Position numbers and translations under genes: made by a program. The notes beneath the pieces were generated by a model that was not told where the DNA came from, made no database searches, and worked only from the letters and a program-made list of their open reading frames with translations. Of a stretch of 13,338 nt of DNA, positions 5,319-12,403 are shown piece after piece (positions within the stretch are counted from its first letter, which is position 1; the number at the start of each line of letters is the position of its first letter). Source of the DNA: JABMRF01 sp964434235 (GTDB taxonomy: Bacteria; Patescibacteriota; Patescibacteriia; UBA11705; JABHMO01). The DNA is taken from NCBI GenBank assembly GCA_964434235.1, contig CAYSUN010000032.1, positions 1 to 13,338 of the forward strand, in the 5' to 3' direction.

Positions 5319-6776
5319 ATGACTATCAAACAACTAATAGAAACAATAAAAAAAAATAATGACTACACTCAACCTGACATCGAACTGATTGAAAGAGTTT
5401 TTAATTTTGCCAACGAAGCTCACAAAGCTCAAAAAAGATCGACTGGTGATGACTACATTGAACATTGCTTGCAAACTGCCAACACATTAGCCGAACTTCA
5501 ATTACCAATTTCCATGATTGCTACTGGCTTATTACATGATGTTCCAGAAGACACCAAACGAACACTTGAAGAAATTAAATTAGAATTTGGTAGTGATATT
5601 GCCAAGATGGTCGAAGGCATTACAAAACTTAGTCGAATAAAGTACCGCGGAATTGATCGATATATTGAAAATTTAAGAAAAATGTTTGTTGCCATGGCCC
5701 AAGATATTCGAGTAGTCGTTATAAAATTTGCTGACCGCTTACACAATTTGAATACTTTATACGCTCTTCCTGCCGATAAACAAAAAAGAATTGCTTTAGA
5801 AACATTAGAAATTTACGCGCCAATTGCCAATCGCTTAGGTATTGGAGAATTGCAAGCCAGATTAGAAGATGCTGCATTTAAATATGCTTATCCAGATGAA
5901 TTTGTTGAAACAGAACAAATAGTTAAAAACAATTTTCCGATCAAGAAAAAAACCTTGAACAACATGATCCGAAAAATTAAAAGTAAATTAGACAAAGACG
6001 GCATAAAATATTATGATATTTATGGAAGATCAAAACACTATTATAGTTTTTATCGTAAATATTTAAAATACAACAAAGACTTAAAACAAATTTACGACCT
6101 AGTAGCTATGCGAGTAATAGTGGACAATGTAGCAGATTGCTATGCAGTTTTAGGTATTGTGCATAACCTTTGGAAACCAATTAGAGGTCGAATCAAAGAT
6201 TATATTGCCCAACCAAAACCAAATGGTTATCAATCATTACACACCGCTGTGTTTGGTGATGACCAAGAAATAGTAGAAATCCAAATCAGAACAAAAAAAA
6301 TGCACGAACAAGCAGAACTTGGTATTGCTGCTCATTGGCACTACAAAGAAGGCGCCAAGGTCAACAAAAATGAAGTAGAATGGGTTCAAGAATTAGCTAA
6401 CTGGTTAAAAAAAATAAAAGACAATAGCCGTTTTCTAGAAGGCGCCAAGATAGATGTTTTTCAAAATAGAATTTTCGTTTTCACACCGCAAGGTGATGTC
6501 ATAGACCTACCTGACGGCGCAACTCCAATTGATTTTGCGTATCACATACATACTGAAATTGGTAATAAATGTGCTCGAGCATTAATAAATACTGAGATTG
6601 TTTCTCTTGATAGACGCCTAAAGAATGGCGATATTGTCCAAGTAATCACTGACAAAAACCGCAAAGGTCCAAATCCTGAATGGCTAACCTTTGTTAAAAC
6701 TAGAACGGCCAGACAACACATCGAAGCTTACAAAAACCAAAACTGGAAAAAATTTATTCCTAAATTTTCCAAATAA
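5319..6776 (+). CDS. Bifunctional (p)ppGpp synthetase/hydrolase, Rel/SpoT type, truncated after TGS
   Basis: This encodes 485 residues. The hydrolase domain is intact: H49 in DDYIEH, H73-D74 and E77-D78 in LLHDVPEDT, D139 and N143 in KFADRLHN. The synthetase domain is intact: GRSKHYYSFYRK (236-247), D260 in QIYDLVAMR, RIKD (291-294), YQSLHT (304-309), and E320 in VEIQIRT. A TGS domain follows (about 384-446, FAYHIHTEIGNKC). It should therefore both make and degrade (p)ppGpp in the cytoplasm. Like its upstream neighbour it ends shortly after TGS, without the helical/zinc-finger and ACT regions that normally regulate the two activities on the ribosome. The two proteins align over their whole length, so they are tandem paralogues, and this one is the conserved copy. 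No terminator is visible between them or in the 120 nt after this gene. Confidence 0.93.
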   Translation: MTIKQLIETIKKNNDYTQPDIELIERVFNFANEAHKAQKRSTGDDYIEHCLQTANTLAELQLPISMIATGLLHDVPEDTKRTLEEIKLEFGSDIAKMVEGITKLSRIKYRGIDRYIENLRKMFVAMAQDIRVVVIKFADRLHNLNTLYALPADKQKRIALETLEIYAPIANRLGIGELQARLEDAAFKYAYPDEFVETEQIVKNNFPIKKKTLNNMIRKIKSKLDKDGIKYYDIYGRSKHYYSFYRKYLKYNKDLKQIYDLVAMRVIVDNVADCYAVLGIVHNLWKPIRGRIKDYIAQPKPNGYQSLHTAVFGDDQEIVEIQIRTKKMHEQAELGIAAHWHYKEGAKVNKNEVEWVQELANWLKKIKDNSRFLEGAKIDVFQNRIFVFTPQGDVIDLPDGATPIDFAYHIHTEIGNKCARALINTEIVSLDRRLKNGDIVQVITDKNRKGPNPEWLTFVKTRTARQHIEAYKNQNWKKFIPKFSK

Positions 6777-6837
6777 AAATAAATATAAAAAATAAATGGG
6801 ATATTGTTATTAAAGTTTTTGAAAGAAAAAGAACAAC

Positions 6838-6900
6838 ATGACTTTCAATCATCTTAAAAGCTATCTTCTTTATCCTATTTATCTTCTTAATTTAATATGA
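6838..6900 (+). CDS. Possible 20-codon upstream ORF coupled to the Cys-rich gene
   Basis: ATG at 6838 opens a 20-residue hydrophobic frame (MTFNHLKSYLLYPIYLLNLI) whose TGA at 6898-6900 overlaps the ATG of the next gene (ATGA). The only possible ribosome binding site is the purine run GAAAGAAAAAG before it. The next gene has no Shine-Dalgarno of its own, so translational coupling is conceivable, but such a short frame can arise by chance in AT-rich DNA. Confidence 0.2.
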   Translation: MTFNHLKSYLLYPIYLLNLI

Positions 6901-9900
6901 AAAAACTCTTCACTATTTTTCTTTTAGTATTTGCGGTCTTTTTAGTTACTTCGAGCCAAGTTACGGCCAATCCGTCTACTCCTGGGACCGTGAATTTTTA
7001 TACTCCTCATGATTGCTACGCGCTAGCTTATGACGAATTGAAAATTTTCTGTTCTTCTGGAAACTTGGTTCAATGCGCACTGTATACTCAAATTTATCAT
7101 GATCAATGTAACAACGCTTTTGACTTTAATCCAGAAGTATTAGCTAATTTTAGTAATGAATTTCAATTCGGCGAACAATATGCAAAAAAAACCTTCGACA
7201 TAATAAATACCCTTCGTGCACGATCTGGAACATATGTCCAAGATGATTGGTTAAATTCTACAGATTTTTGGGACGTTTATAACTTACCCTACCCTCAAAC
7301 AATTGAAGAAAACGCGGATTTAAATCATTTTGACGGTTTTAACATAACAAAAGTGGCTGACATCATGGGTGCAGAAGCTGATTTTTTTGCACCATTTAGT
7401 AATGACAAAAGCCACATCGTAGATCCTTCTTCTTTTGCTATAAACGATAATTTAGACAATATACCAGCCTACTTTGAGTGTTTTGACCTACCAGAAGCCT
7501 GCACCGGCCAAATCGAATGCAAAACTACTTTTGGCAATATAAGCTGGTACAACAATTCTTGCCACTCAAAATTAGCCACTCCAACTGGCGAAATTTGCAA
7601 GGAAAATTCAGAATGTGTAACAAACAAATGTGTTGCTACTTCACAAGGAAAATTTTGTTCTTGTTCAACTAACACTGACTGCACACAAACAGCCAATCCA
7701 TCTTTTTGTGTTATTGAAAACAATTTAGGACTTTGCGTAGAGCAATCACCAGCTGGAACTGAAGTAACAAATGCTGGACAATGCGTTGACGGTCTATATG
7801 ATCCGGCTACAAAAAAATGTTTTTGCGAACTGGGCACCAACAGTGGTTGTTTATATGATGATCTTTGTCAAAATAAATATCTATGCGTAGAAAATGAAGC
7901 TTATAACCCAGCTGGCGGAATGGAAGGATCTTCCTGCAACGAAAACTATGAATGTTTAAGTAACGTTTGTGAAAACAAGATTTGTAAATGTGCAAGCGTT
8001 GATCAATGCCAAAGTCCAATTGCTTATTGTGATTCAGCTGGAGATAAAACTTGCAAAGACAAAAAATTTGCTGGACAAACTGCTCAGTCAGCTTTGGAAT
8101 GCTTAGCTTCTTTTGAGGCTGGTAAATGTAAGTGTCAAGCTGGTGGACCAGAAGGATGCGAAACTGGAAACCTTTGCAATGATACTGGAATCACTTGTAC
8201 TCCAGACCCAAGTTTAATCCTAGAAATATTTAATAATTACACAGTCAAAAATAAAAAAACAAATACAGACGTGGCTTATTGTTGTAAGACTGATCCAACT
8301 GCTTGTCTTGCTCCATTAGCAAAAAAAGATAAAAAATATATTGACAAATTTAACGATTGTATTTCAAGTAATGAATGCGCAGAAGACAAGGATAAATGTG
8401 ACAAATCACCAACTGCTTGTACGACTGATTTCGACTGTGCATCCATGACAAAATATTGTCAAACCACAGCTGGAGTGTGTATTGATAAACTCCCAGCTAA
8501 CGCCTACTGCACAAGTTCGAATGTTTGTTTGTCCGGTAGTTGTCAAGCCTTAAAATGTACAGTACCTTCTGCCAGTACTGGTTCTGGATCTTCTTCTTTA
8601 CCCGGAAAAGGTCAGAATTGTTTAGTCACCAATGGTCAATGTCAACCAAATCTTTTTTGCAATACTAATATTTCTGAATATGGTTTAAATGTTTGCGTCT
8701 TACTTCTCGGTCCTGACAAAAAGTGTAATAAAAACGAACAATGTATTTCTCAAACATGCCAAGAAGAAAAATGTACAAATCCAACAAGTGAACAAATTCT
8801 TGAAATGCAAGCCGCGATGGGAGAAACAACGGAAACGCTAACCGAAGAAGATTTCGGAGAAAAGCTACTCGGACAAAGTTGTACTAAATATTCCCAAAAC
8901 AATAATAGTATTGACTGCAAACAAAACCTTTTTTGTAACGATGAAACCAGTTTATGCGCTTATCAACTCGGAACTGGCGGTGAATGTGAGGAAAATTATT
9001 ATTGTTTATCCAATAACTGCGACACCTTACTTACGCAGTCTTGCCAGCCAGCTGTAACTGCCACTGAACCTCCTCCTGATCCAGGCCCAGTCACTCCTAG
9101 CGTTTGTGCTGTTCACACAGAATGTCCAGCTACAATGTATTGCGATTTCGAGGGTGATAAAAAGTGTAAAGACAAAGCTTTTGCCGGAACACCATGCGAT
9201 AAATATAGCTCAGCGATGTGCTTAGATATCTGTAATACTGATAATGTCTGCACCTGCGGTGAAGATGCTCACTGTGGTCCAGAAAAAACTTGCGAATTAC
9301 CGGCTGGCACTTGCAAAGATAAAGTTGCCCTTAACGGCACTTGCGCAGTTACTGCAGATTGTATCAGTACTGCTTATTGCGACGCTGCCACTCTTAAATG
9401 TCTCGCACTAAAAGCGTCTGGAGGAGAGTGTACGATAACTGAAATGTGTCCAAAAGAACATGAGTGTAAAGAGATGGATATTAGTGGCACAAAAAAGCAA
9501 ATTTGTGTTTGTAAAAAAGGTGGTTGTGCTGAGGGTGAATTTTGTAGTAACTCAACTTGGGCATGTACAACAAAATTAGATGAAGGTGGTTCTTGCGTTC
9601 CTGGTATTACTGGTGATGCAGTTTGTAAATCTGGTAAATGCAACCCTGATACCGGAAAATGTACAAAACCAGTTGATATAGCTGGTGGTGGTGATGGCAA
9701 AGAAGTAAAAACAACCGATCTACCAGATTTTCTTAATACTGGCGGTGCTGGTCCATATGGTGTTGTTGGTCGGGTTGTTTCATATTTAATTGGAATAAGT
9801 GGAACTATAGCTTTTGTAATTTTTGTTTACGGTGGTATTCTCTGGTTAATTTCTGCAGGTCGAGATGATTATATCAAAAAAGGTCAGCAAGCAATGGTTT

Positions 9901-9983
9901 GGGCTGTAATTGGTCTAGCTGTTATCTTTTCAAGCTACATTATTATTAAATTTATAGTCAGCTTACTTGGTTCAGGTTTATAA
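6897..9983 (+). CDS. Secreted giant Cys-rich protein with C-terminal VirB2/T4SS-pilin-like membrane module
   Basis: This encodes 1028 residues. The N terminus MKKLFTIFLLVFAVFLVTSS...VTA-NP is a Sec signal peptide. Residues ~30-230 form an unfamiliar region with few cysteines. From ~235 to ~925 the chain is packed with cysteines (about 94 in the whole protein by hand count) in short modules of the pattern G-x2-C-x5-C-x(S)-x-x-C-x3-4-C, as in GSSCNENYECLSNVCENKIC, KCNKNEQCISQTCQEEKC and ECEENYYCLSNNC. These recall Dickkopf-N/EB-type disulfide modules. A glycine-rich linker leads to two membrane helices (about 962-986 and 999-1024) separated by a short charged loop RDDYIKKGQQ. The two-helix unit SGTIAFVIFVYGGILWLISAG...AMVWAVIGLAVIFSSYIIIKF is typical of the VirB2/TrbC-like pilins common in Patescibacteria. 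I infer a disulfide-rich surface protein anchored by, or polymerised through, a pilin module. The start has no clear Shine-Dalgarno. It is much longer than an ordinary VirB2 (~100 residues). Confidence 0.8.
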   Translation: MKKLFTIFLLVFAVFLVTSSQVTANPSTPGTVNFYTPHDCYALAYDELKIFCSSGNLVQCALYTQIYHDQCNNAFDFNPEVLANFSNEFQFGEQYAKKTFDIINTLRARSGTYVQDDWLNSTDFWDVYNLPYPQTIEENADLNHFDGFNITKVADIMGAEADFFAPFSNDKSHIVDPSSFAINDNLDNIPAYFECFDLPEACTGQIECKTTFGNISWYNNSCHSKLATPTGEICKENSECVTNKCVATSQGKFCSCSTNTDCTQTANPSFCVIENNLGLCVEQSPAGTEVTNAGQCVDGLYDPATKKCFCELGTNSGCLYDDLCQNKYLCVENEAYNPAGGMEGSSCNENYECLSNVCENKICKCASVDQCQSPIAYCDSAGDKTCKDKKFAGQTAQSALECLASFEAGKCKCQAGGPEGCETGNLCNDTGITCTPDPSLILEIFNNYTVKNKKTNTDVAYCCKTDPTACLAPLAKKDKKYIDKFNDCISSNECAEDKDKCDKSPTACTTDFDCASMTKYCQTTAGVCIDKLPANAYCTSSNVCLSGSCQALKCTVPSASTGSGSSSLPGKGQNCLVTNGQCQPNLFCNTNISEYGLNVCVLLLGPDKKCNKNEQCISQTCQEEKCTNPTSEQILEMQAAMGETTETLTEEDFGEKLLGQSCTKYSQNNNSIDCKQNLFCNDETSLCAYQLGTGGECEENYYCLSNNCDTLLTQSCQPAVTATEPPPDPGPVTPSVCAVHTECPATMYCDFEGDKKCKDKAFAGTPCDKYSSAMCLDICNTDNVCTCGEDAHCGPEKTCELPAGTCKDKVALNGTCAVTADCISTAYCDAATLKCLALKASGGECTITEMCPKEHECKEMDISGTKKQICVCKKGGCAEGEFCSNSTWACTTKLDEGGSCVPGITGDAVCKSGKCNPDTGKCTKPVDIAGGGDGKEVKTTDLPDFLNTGGAGPYGVVGRVVSYLIGISGTIAFVIFVYGGILWLISAGRDDYIKKGQQAMVWAVIGLAVIFSSYIIIKFIVSLLGSGL
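7996..9191 (+). repeat. Divergent internal Cys-module repeats in the 6897-9983 protein
   Basis: A module in the pattern CxxxxxYCDxxGDKxCKDKxFAG occurs twice, coded near 7996-8080 and near 9109-9191 (SPIAYCDSAGDKTCKDKKF and PATMYCDFEGDKKCKDKAF), with looser relatives between and after. Separately, several C-x5-C-L/I-S-x-x-C modules recur. The DNA copies are well diverged, so the repeats are old. Confidence 0.65.
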
Positions 9984-9997
9984 TATAAATACTCAAG

Positions 9998-10026
9998 AAA
10001 AGACTCTTAGCAAAAGAGTCTTTTTT
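9998..10026 (+). terminator. Intrinsic terminator after the Cys-rich gene
   Basis: AAAAGACTCTT (9998-10008) pairs perfectly with AAGAGTCTTTT (10014-10024) around a 5-nt loop and runs into six T (10021-10026). It lies 14 nt after the stop codon. Confidence 0.9.
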
Positions 10027-10030
10027 GTTC

Positions 10031-10059
10031 TTGACAAATCTATGGTAAACTAGTAATGT
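10031..10059 (+). promoter_or_regulatory. Promoter of the SPFH operon
   Basis: A perfect TTGACA (10031-10036) is followed after 17 bp by TAATGT (10054-10059, 3 of 6). The expected start near 10066 gives a leader of about 34 nt with GGAGG at 10088-10092. It begins 4 nt after the T-run of the preceding terminator. Confidence 0.55.
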
Positions 10060-10099
10060 AAAGTGTTGGTTAGTACCTTAACAATTTGGAGGAAAAATC

Positions 10100-11101
10100 A
10101 TGTTTTTCACTTTTCTATTTTTAAGTCTTGGTATTTTGACTTGGATTAGTATTTTAGGAATTCTCTTGGTGCTTGGCGCGTTTTGGCTAAGCAAATGTTT
10201 CGTTACTACTAAATCAGGTACTGTGACAATTATTGGCAAATGGGGAAAAGAAGCAATAGAAGTTACGAATAAAGGACTTGACCGAATCTGCTGGCCAGTT
10301 AAACAAGTTATGGATAATATTTCAACTGAACGAGTAACTTTTAACATCCCAGAATTTAGATTACGTTGTTTCTACAAAACTATTCCACATGGTAAAGTCG
10401 TTAACCCAGATCACAACGGAGTTGTCGATCTAAAATCTGGCGAATTCAGTGCAGTTTACCAAGTATATTTTGTTGATAAAAATAATACAATAATGCAGAA
10501 GAATCTGAATGGTTATTATGAAGTTAGTAAAGATGGAAAACTTGATCACGGAAAAATTCAAGAAATGATCAAAGACTCTATTCAAAGTAAGATGAAACTA
10601 AGTATCAAACACTTAGGTTTCCTAGAAGCCTTGGCCATGCAACAAAAAATAATTGATGACATTAAAATAGCTGTAAATATAGAATATCAAGATAATCACT
10701 TACCAATTCGAATCCTCGAACTTGATATGAACGTACCACTTGAACCAAATTCCCCAGAATTAGCTAAAGCCATCAGAGCGAAACCCTTGGCCAAGCTGGC
10801 TATGGCTACAGCTGAGGACGAAAGAGCTTTGGACATCTACAATGCCAAACAACGAGTAAAAATTGCTGAGCTAGAAGGCCAAGCAATTATAATCAAAATG
10901 AAAAGTATCGCCAAAGCTTATGGGTTTGACAAATTACCGGAGACAGCAGTAGCTACCGCTCATCTCACAAATAAAGCTTTGGAATTTTACCAAGCCATTG
11001 CCGCTGGTTCTAATTCCAAAATTTTACTGATGCCAAATGTGGGTGATTCAATGAATGAAGTGATAGGCATGTTCAAAAAACTTTCTCAACACGGAGGTTA
11101 G
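10100..11101 (+). CDS. SPFH/band-7 domain membrane protein (stomatin-like)
   Basis: This encodes 333 residues. The ATG at 10100 has an ideal GGAGG (10088-10092) with 7-nt spacing. An N-terminal membrane helix (about 5-29) is followed by an SPFH/band-7 core (about 36-220): FVTTKSGTVTIIGKWGK opens it, and PIRILELDMNVPLEP closes it. Next comes an Ala/Glu/Lys-rich helical segment (about 221-275, ATAEDERALDIYNAKQRVK) of the sort that drives oligomerisation, and a tail AIAAGSNSKILLMPN resembling the end of many stomatins. SPFH proteins assemble into large membrane-bound rings or cages and often partner a protease or another membrane protein. An insertion between the early strands (PHGKVVNPDHNGVVDLKSGE) is unlike compact stomatins. 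The next gene starts 2 nt after this stop, so the two are co-translated. Confidence 0.8.
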   Translation: MFFTFLFLSLGILTWISILGILLVLGAFWLSKCFVTTKSGTVTIIGKWGKEAIEVTNKGLDRICWPVKQVMDNISTERVTFNIPEFRLRCFYKTIPHGKVVNPDHNGVVDLKSGEFSAVYQVYFVDKNNTIMQKNLNGYYEVSKDGKLDHGKIQEMIKDSIQSKMKLSIKHLGFLEALAMQQKIIDDIKIAVNIEYQDNHLPIRILELDMNVPLEPNSPELAKAIRAKPLAKLAMATAEDERALDIYNAKQRVKIAELEGQAIIIKMKSIAKAYGFDKLPETAVATAHLTNKALEFYQAIAAGSNSKILLMPNVGDSMNEVIGMFKKLSQHGG

Positions 11102-11103
11102 CC

Positions 11104-11790
11104 ATGAAAAATAATTTTTTGGCTCGACTTCCCAGCAGTATCCTGATTTTGCTCTTAACTTTTGTCAGTTTGATTGTCATAGATAATTTTTTCAGTGATT
11201 GGCCACTCTATATCAAGATTATCATTCCCTGCATATTTGTAATTATTGGCATAGTAAGACTACTCCCCAAAAAACAACCAACTGAAAATCAAACAACCTC
11301 CACCACATCAAGCTCAAATAATGGTAGCCGTTTTCTGGTAGAACTAATAGGTTTTCTGTTTTATGCTACTATAGTTTTTGGTGCTATATTTTTAATTTAT
11401 ATGATGTGGAAAGTCATCTATAATGACTACACAGAAAATATCCAAAATCGTCCAAAAACAAAGATTATAAATCCCCTACCTATTGGTCACGACAATAAGT
11501 ATTTGCCGGATGAAGATCTTAACGCTATTTTGCAATATAATGTTATTACTGATGTTTTTCAAGTCAAAACAAATCAACGTTTTTCTTTGCATTTTGACTA
11601 TGACATTGCATACAGAATAGTCCCACCTGACGAAAAAAAGACTAGCCAGTTTATCACGCTCATTAAAAAAGAAGAACACACTCCAAAGATAGATGCCGAT
11701 CAGGGAGGCATGTTACAAGTTGTTTCTCTAAAAGAGGACACAGACAACATTCTTTACGCCCTTCGCTACACCTCAATTTATGATCAATAA
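11104..11790 (+). CDS. Unknown membrane protein co-transcribed with the SPFH gene
   Basis: This encodes 228 residues. The ATG follows the SPFH stop by 2 nt, with its GGAGG (11093-11097) inside the end of the SPFH gene. Predicted membrane helices lie at about 11-27, 36-54 and 79-104, with a low-complexity Thr/Ser/Asn linker (QTTSTTSSSNNGS) before the third. The remaining ~120 residues form a soluble domain (FQVKTNQRFSLHFDYDIAYRIVP) on the far side of the last helix. I do not recognise the family. It does not look like NfeD, the usual small membrane partner of SPFH proteins, so it may be a different partner. A role together with the SPFH protein is inferred only from the operon. Confidence 0.75.
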   Translation: MKNNFLARLPSSILILLLTFVSLIVIDNFFSDWPLYIKIIIPCIFVIIGIVRLLPKKQPTENQTTSTTSSSNNGSRFLVELIGFLFYATIVFGAIFLIYMMWKVIYNDYTENIQNRPKTKIINPLPIGHDNKYLPDEDLNAILQYNVITDVFQVKTNQRFSLHFDYDIAYRIVPPDEKKTSQFITLIKKEEHTPKIDADQGGMLQVVSLKEDTDNILYALRYTSIYDQ

Positions 11791-11795
11791 AAAAT

Positions 11796-11825
11796 AAGAG
11801 CTAAGACTCAAATGTCTTAGCTCTT
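11796..11825. terminator. Bidirectional terminator between convergent genes
   Basis: AAGAGCTAAGAC (11796-11807) and GTCTTAGCTCTT (11814-11825) form a perfect 12-bp stem with a 6-nt loop. The plus strand continues TTCTATTT. The minus strand continues ATTTTTTATTG. It would end both the SPFH operon and the parB-lipoprotein transcript. Confidence 0.85.
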
Positions 11826-11841
11826 TTCTATTTAAATAATC

Positions 11842-12402
11842 TTATTCTACTATCATAGTAGACTGACCGTAAAACTTGATACTATTTATAAGTTCTTTAA
11901 CTGTATCAAAATTATTTCTAATTTCTAATTCTAAAATTCTATCCCCTAAATAAACAGTCACTATATCCACTTCTCTTTCTGGATCAGTTGCCATTCTGTT
12001 TGGAATTTTTTTAAACCAAATTGCTTGATTACCATTAAGCTCAAGTTCTTCTCTATCATAATCAGAGGCAATCAAATTTACTTCTTGATTATCATAGAAC
12101 TCAGACAAAGTATAACCATATTTCCAATTTGTATAACCAATAATTTTCAAGGAATCCTCATTATCTTGTTCAGGTTGAAATCTAGCAATAACCCCATCTT
12201 CACCAGAATCAGAGGTCAACCAACCTTGTGGAAATCTAATTTCATAACGGAAAGCTGGATTAGTATAAAGTTGCCAACCGTGAACCATATTTTTAACACT
12301 ACTTTGACCCAAAATAAAGTCACTTGTTGGTTCTACTTTTTGACAAGCAGTTGCTACAAACAACATAACAACCACTAAAATTAATAATGAAATTTTTTTC
12401 AT
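11842..12402 (-). CDS. Small lipoprotein, possibly PsbP-like fold
   Basis: This encodes 186 residues. A short N terminus MKKISLLILVVVMLFVATAC is a lipoprotein signal peptide, with C20 as the lipidated residue after ATA. The mature part opens with YTNPAFRYEIRFPQGW, a pattern seen in PsbP-like proteins (Y-x-N...F-P-x-GW), and continues with alternating strands (SLKIIGYTNWKYGYTL, NQAIWFKKIP, RILELEIRNNFDTVKELINSIKFYG). It is predicted to sit on the outer face of the cytoplasmic membrane. The fold comparison is tentative. The start codon lies one base past the parB stop (TAATATG) and has no Shine-Dalgarno, so it is probably translated by re-initiation from parB. A link to chromosome segregation is not implied. 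Confidence 0.75.
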   Translation of the reverse strand: MKKISLLILVVVMLFVATACQKVEPTSDFILGQSSVKNMVHGWQLYTNPAFRYEIRFPQGWLTSDSGEDGVIARFQPEQDNEDSLKIIGYTNWKYGYTLSEFYDNQEVNLIASDYDREELELNGNQAIWFKKIPNRMATDPEREVDIVTVYLGDRILELEIRNNFDTVKELINSIKFYGQSTMIVE

Positions 12403-12403
12403 A

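Noticed and set aside
4109..5746. Minus-strand open frames inside the RSH genes
   Set aside because: They overlap highly conserved catalytic domains on the other strand and lack ribosome binding sites.
7469..8019. Minus-strand open frames inside the Cys-rich gene
   Set aside because: They are shadows of a gene with a signal peptide, regular Cys modules and membrane helices. The shadow proteins show no domain-like features.
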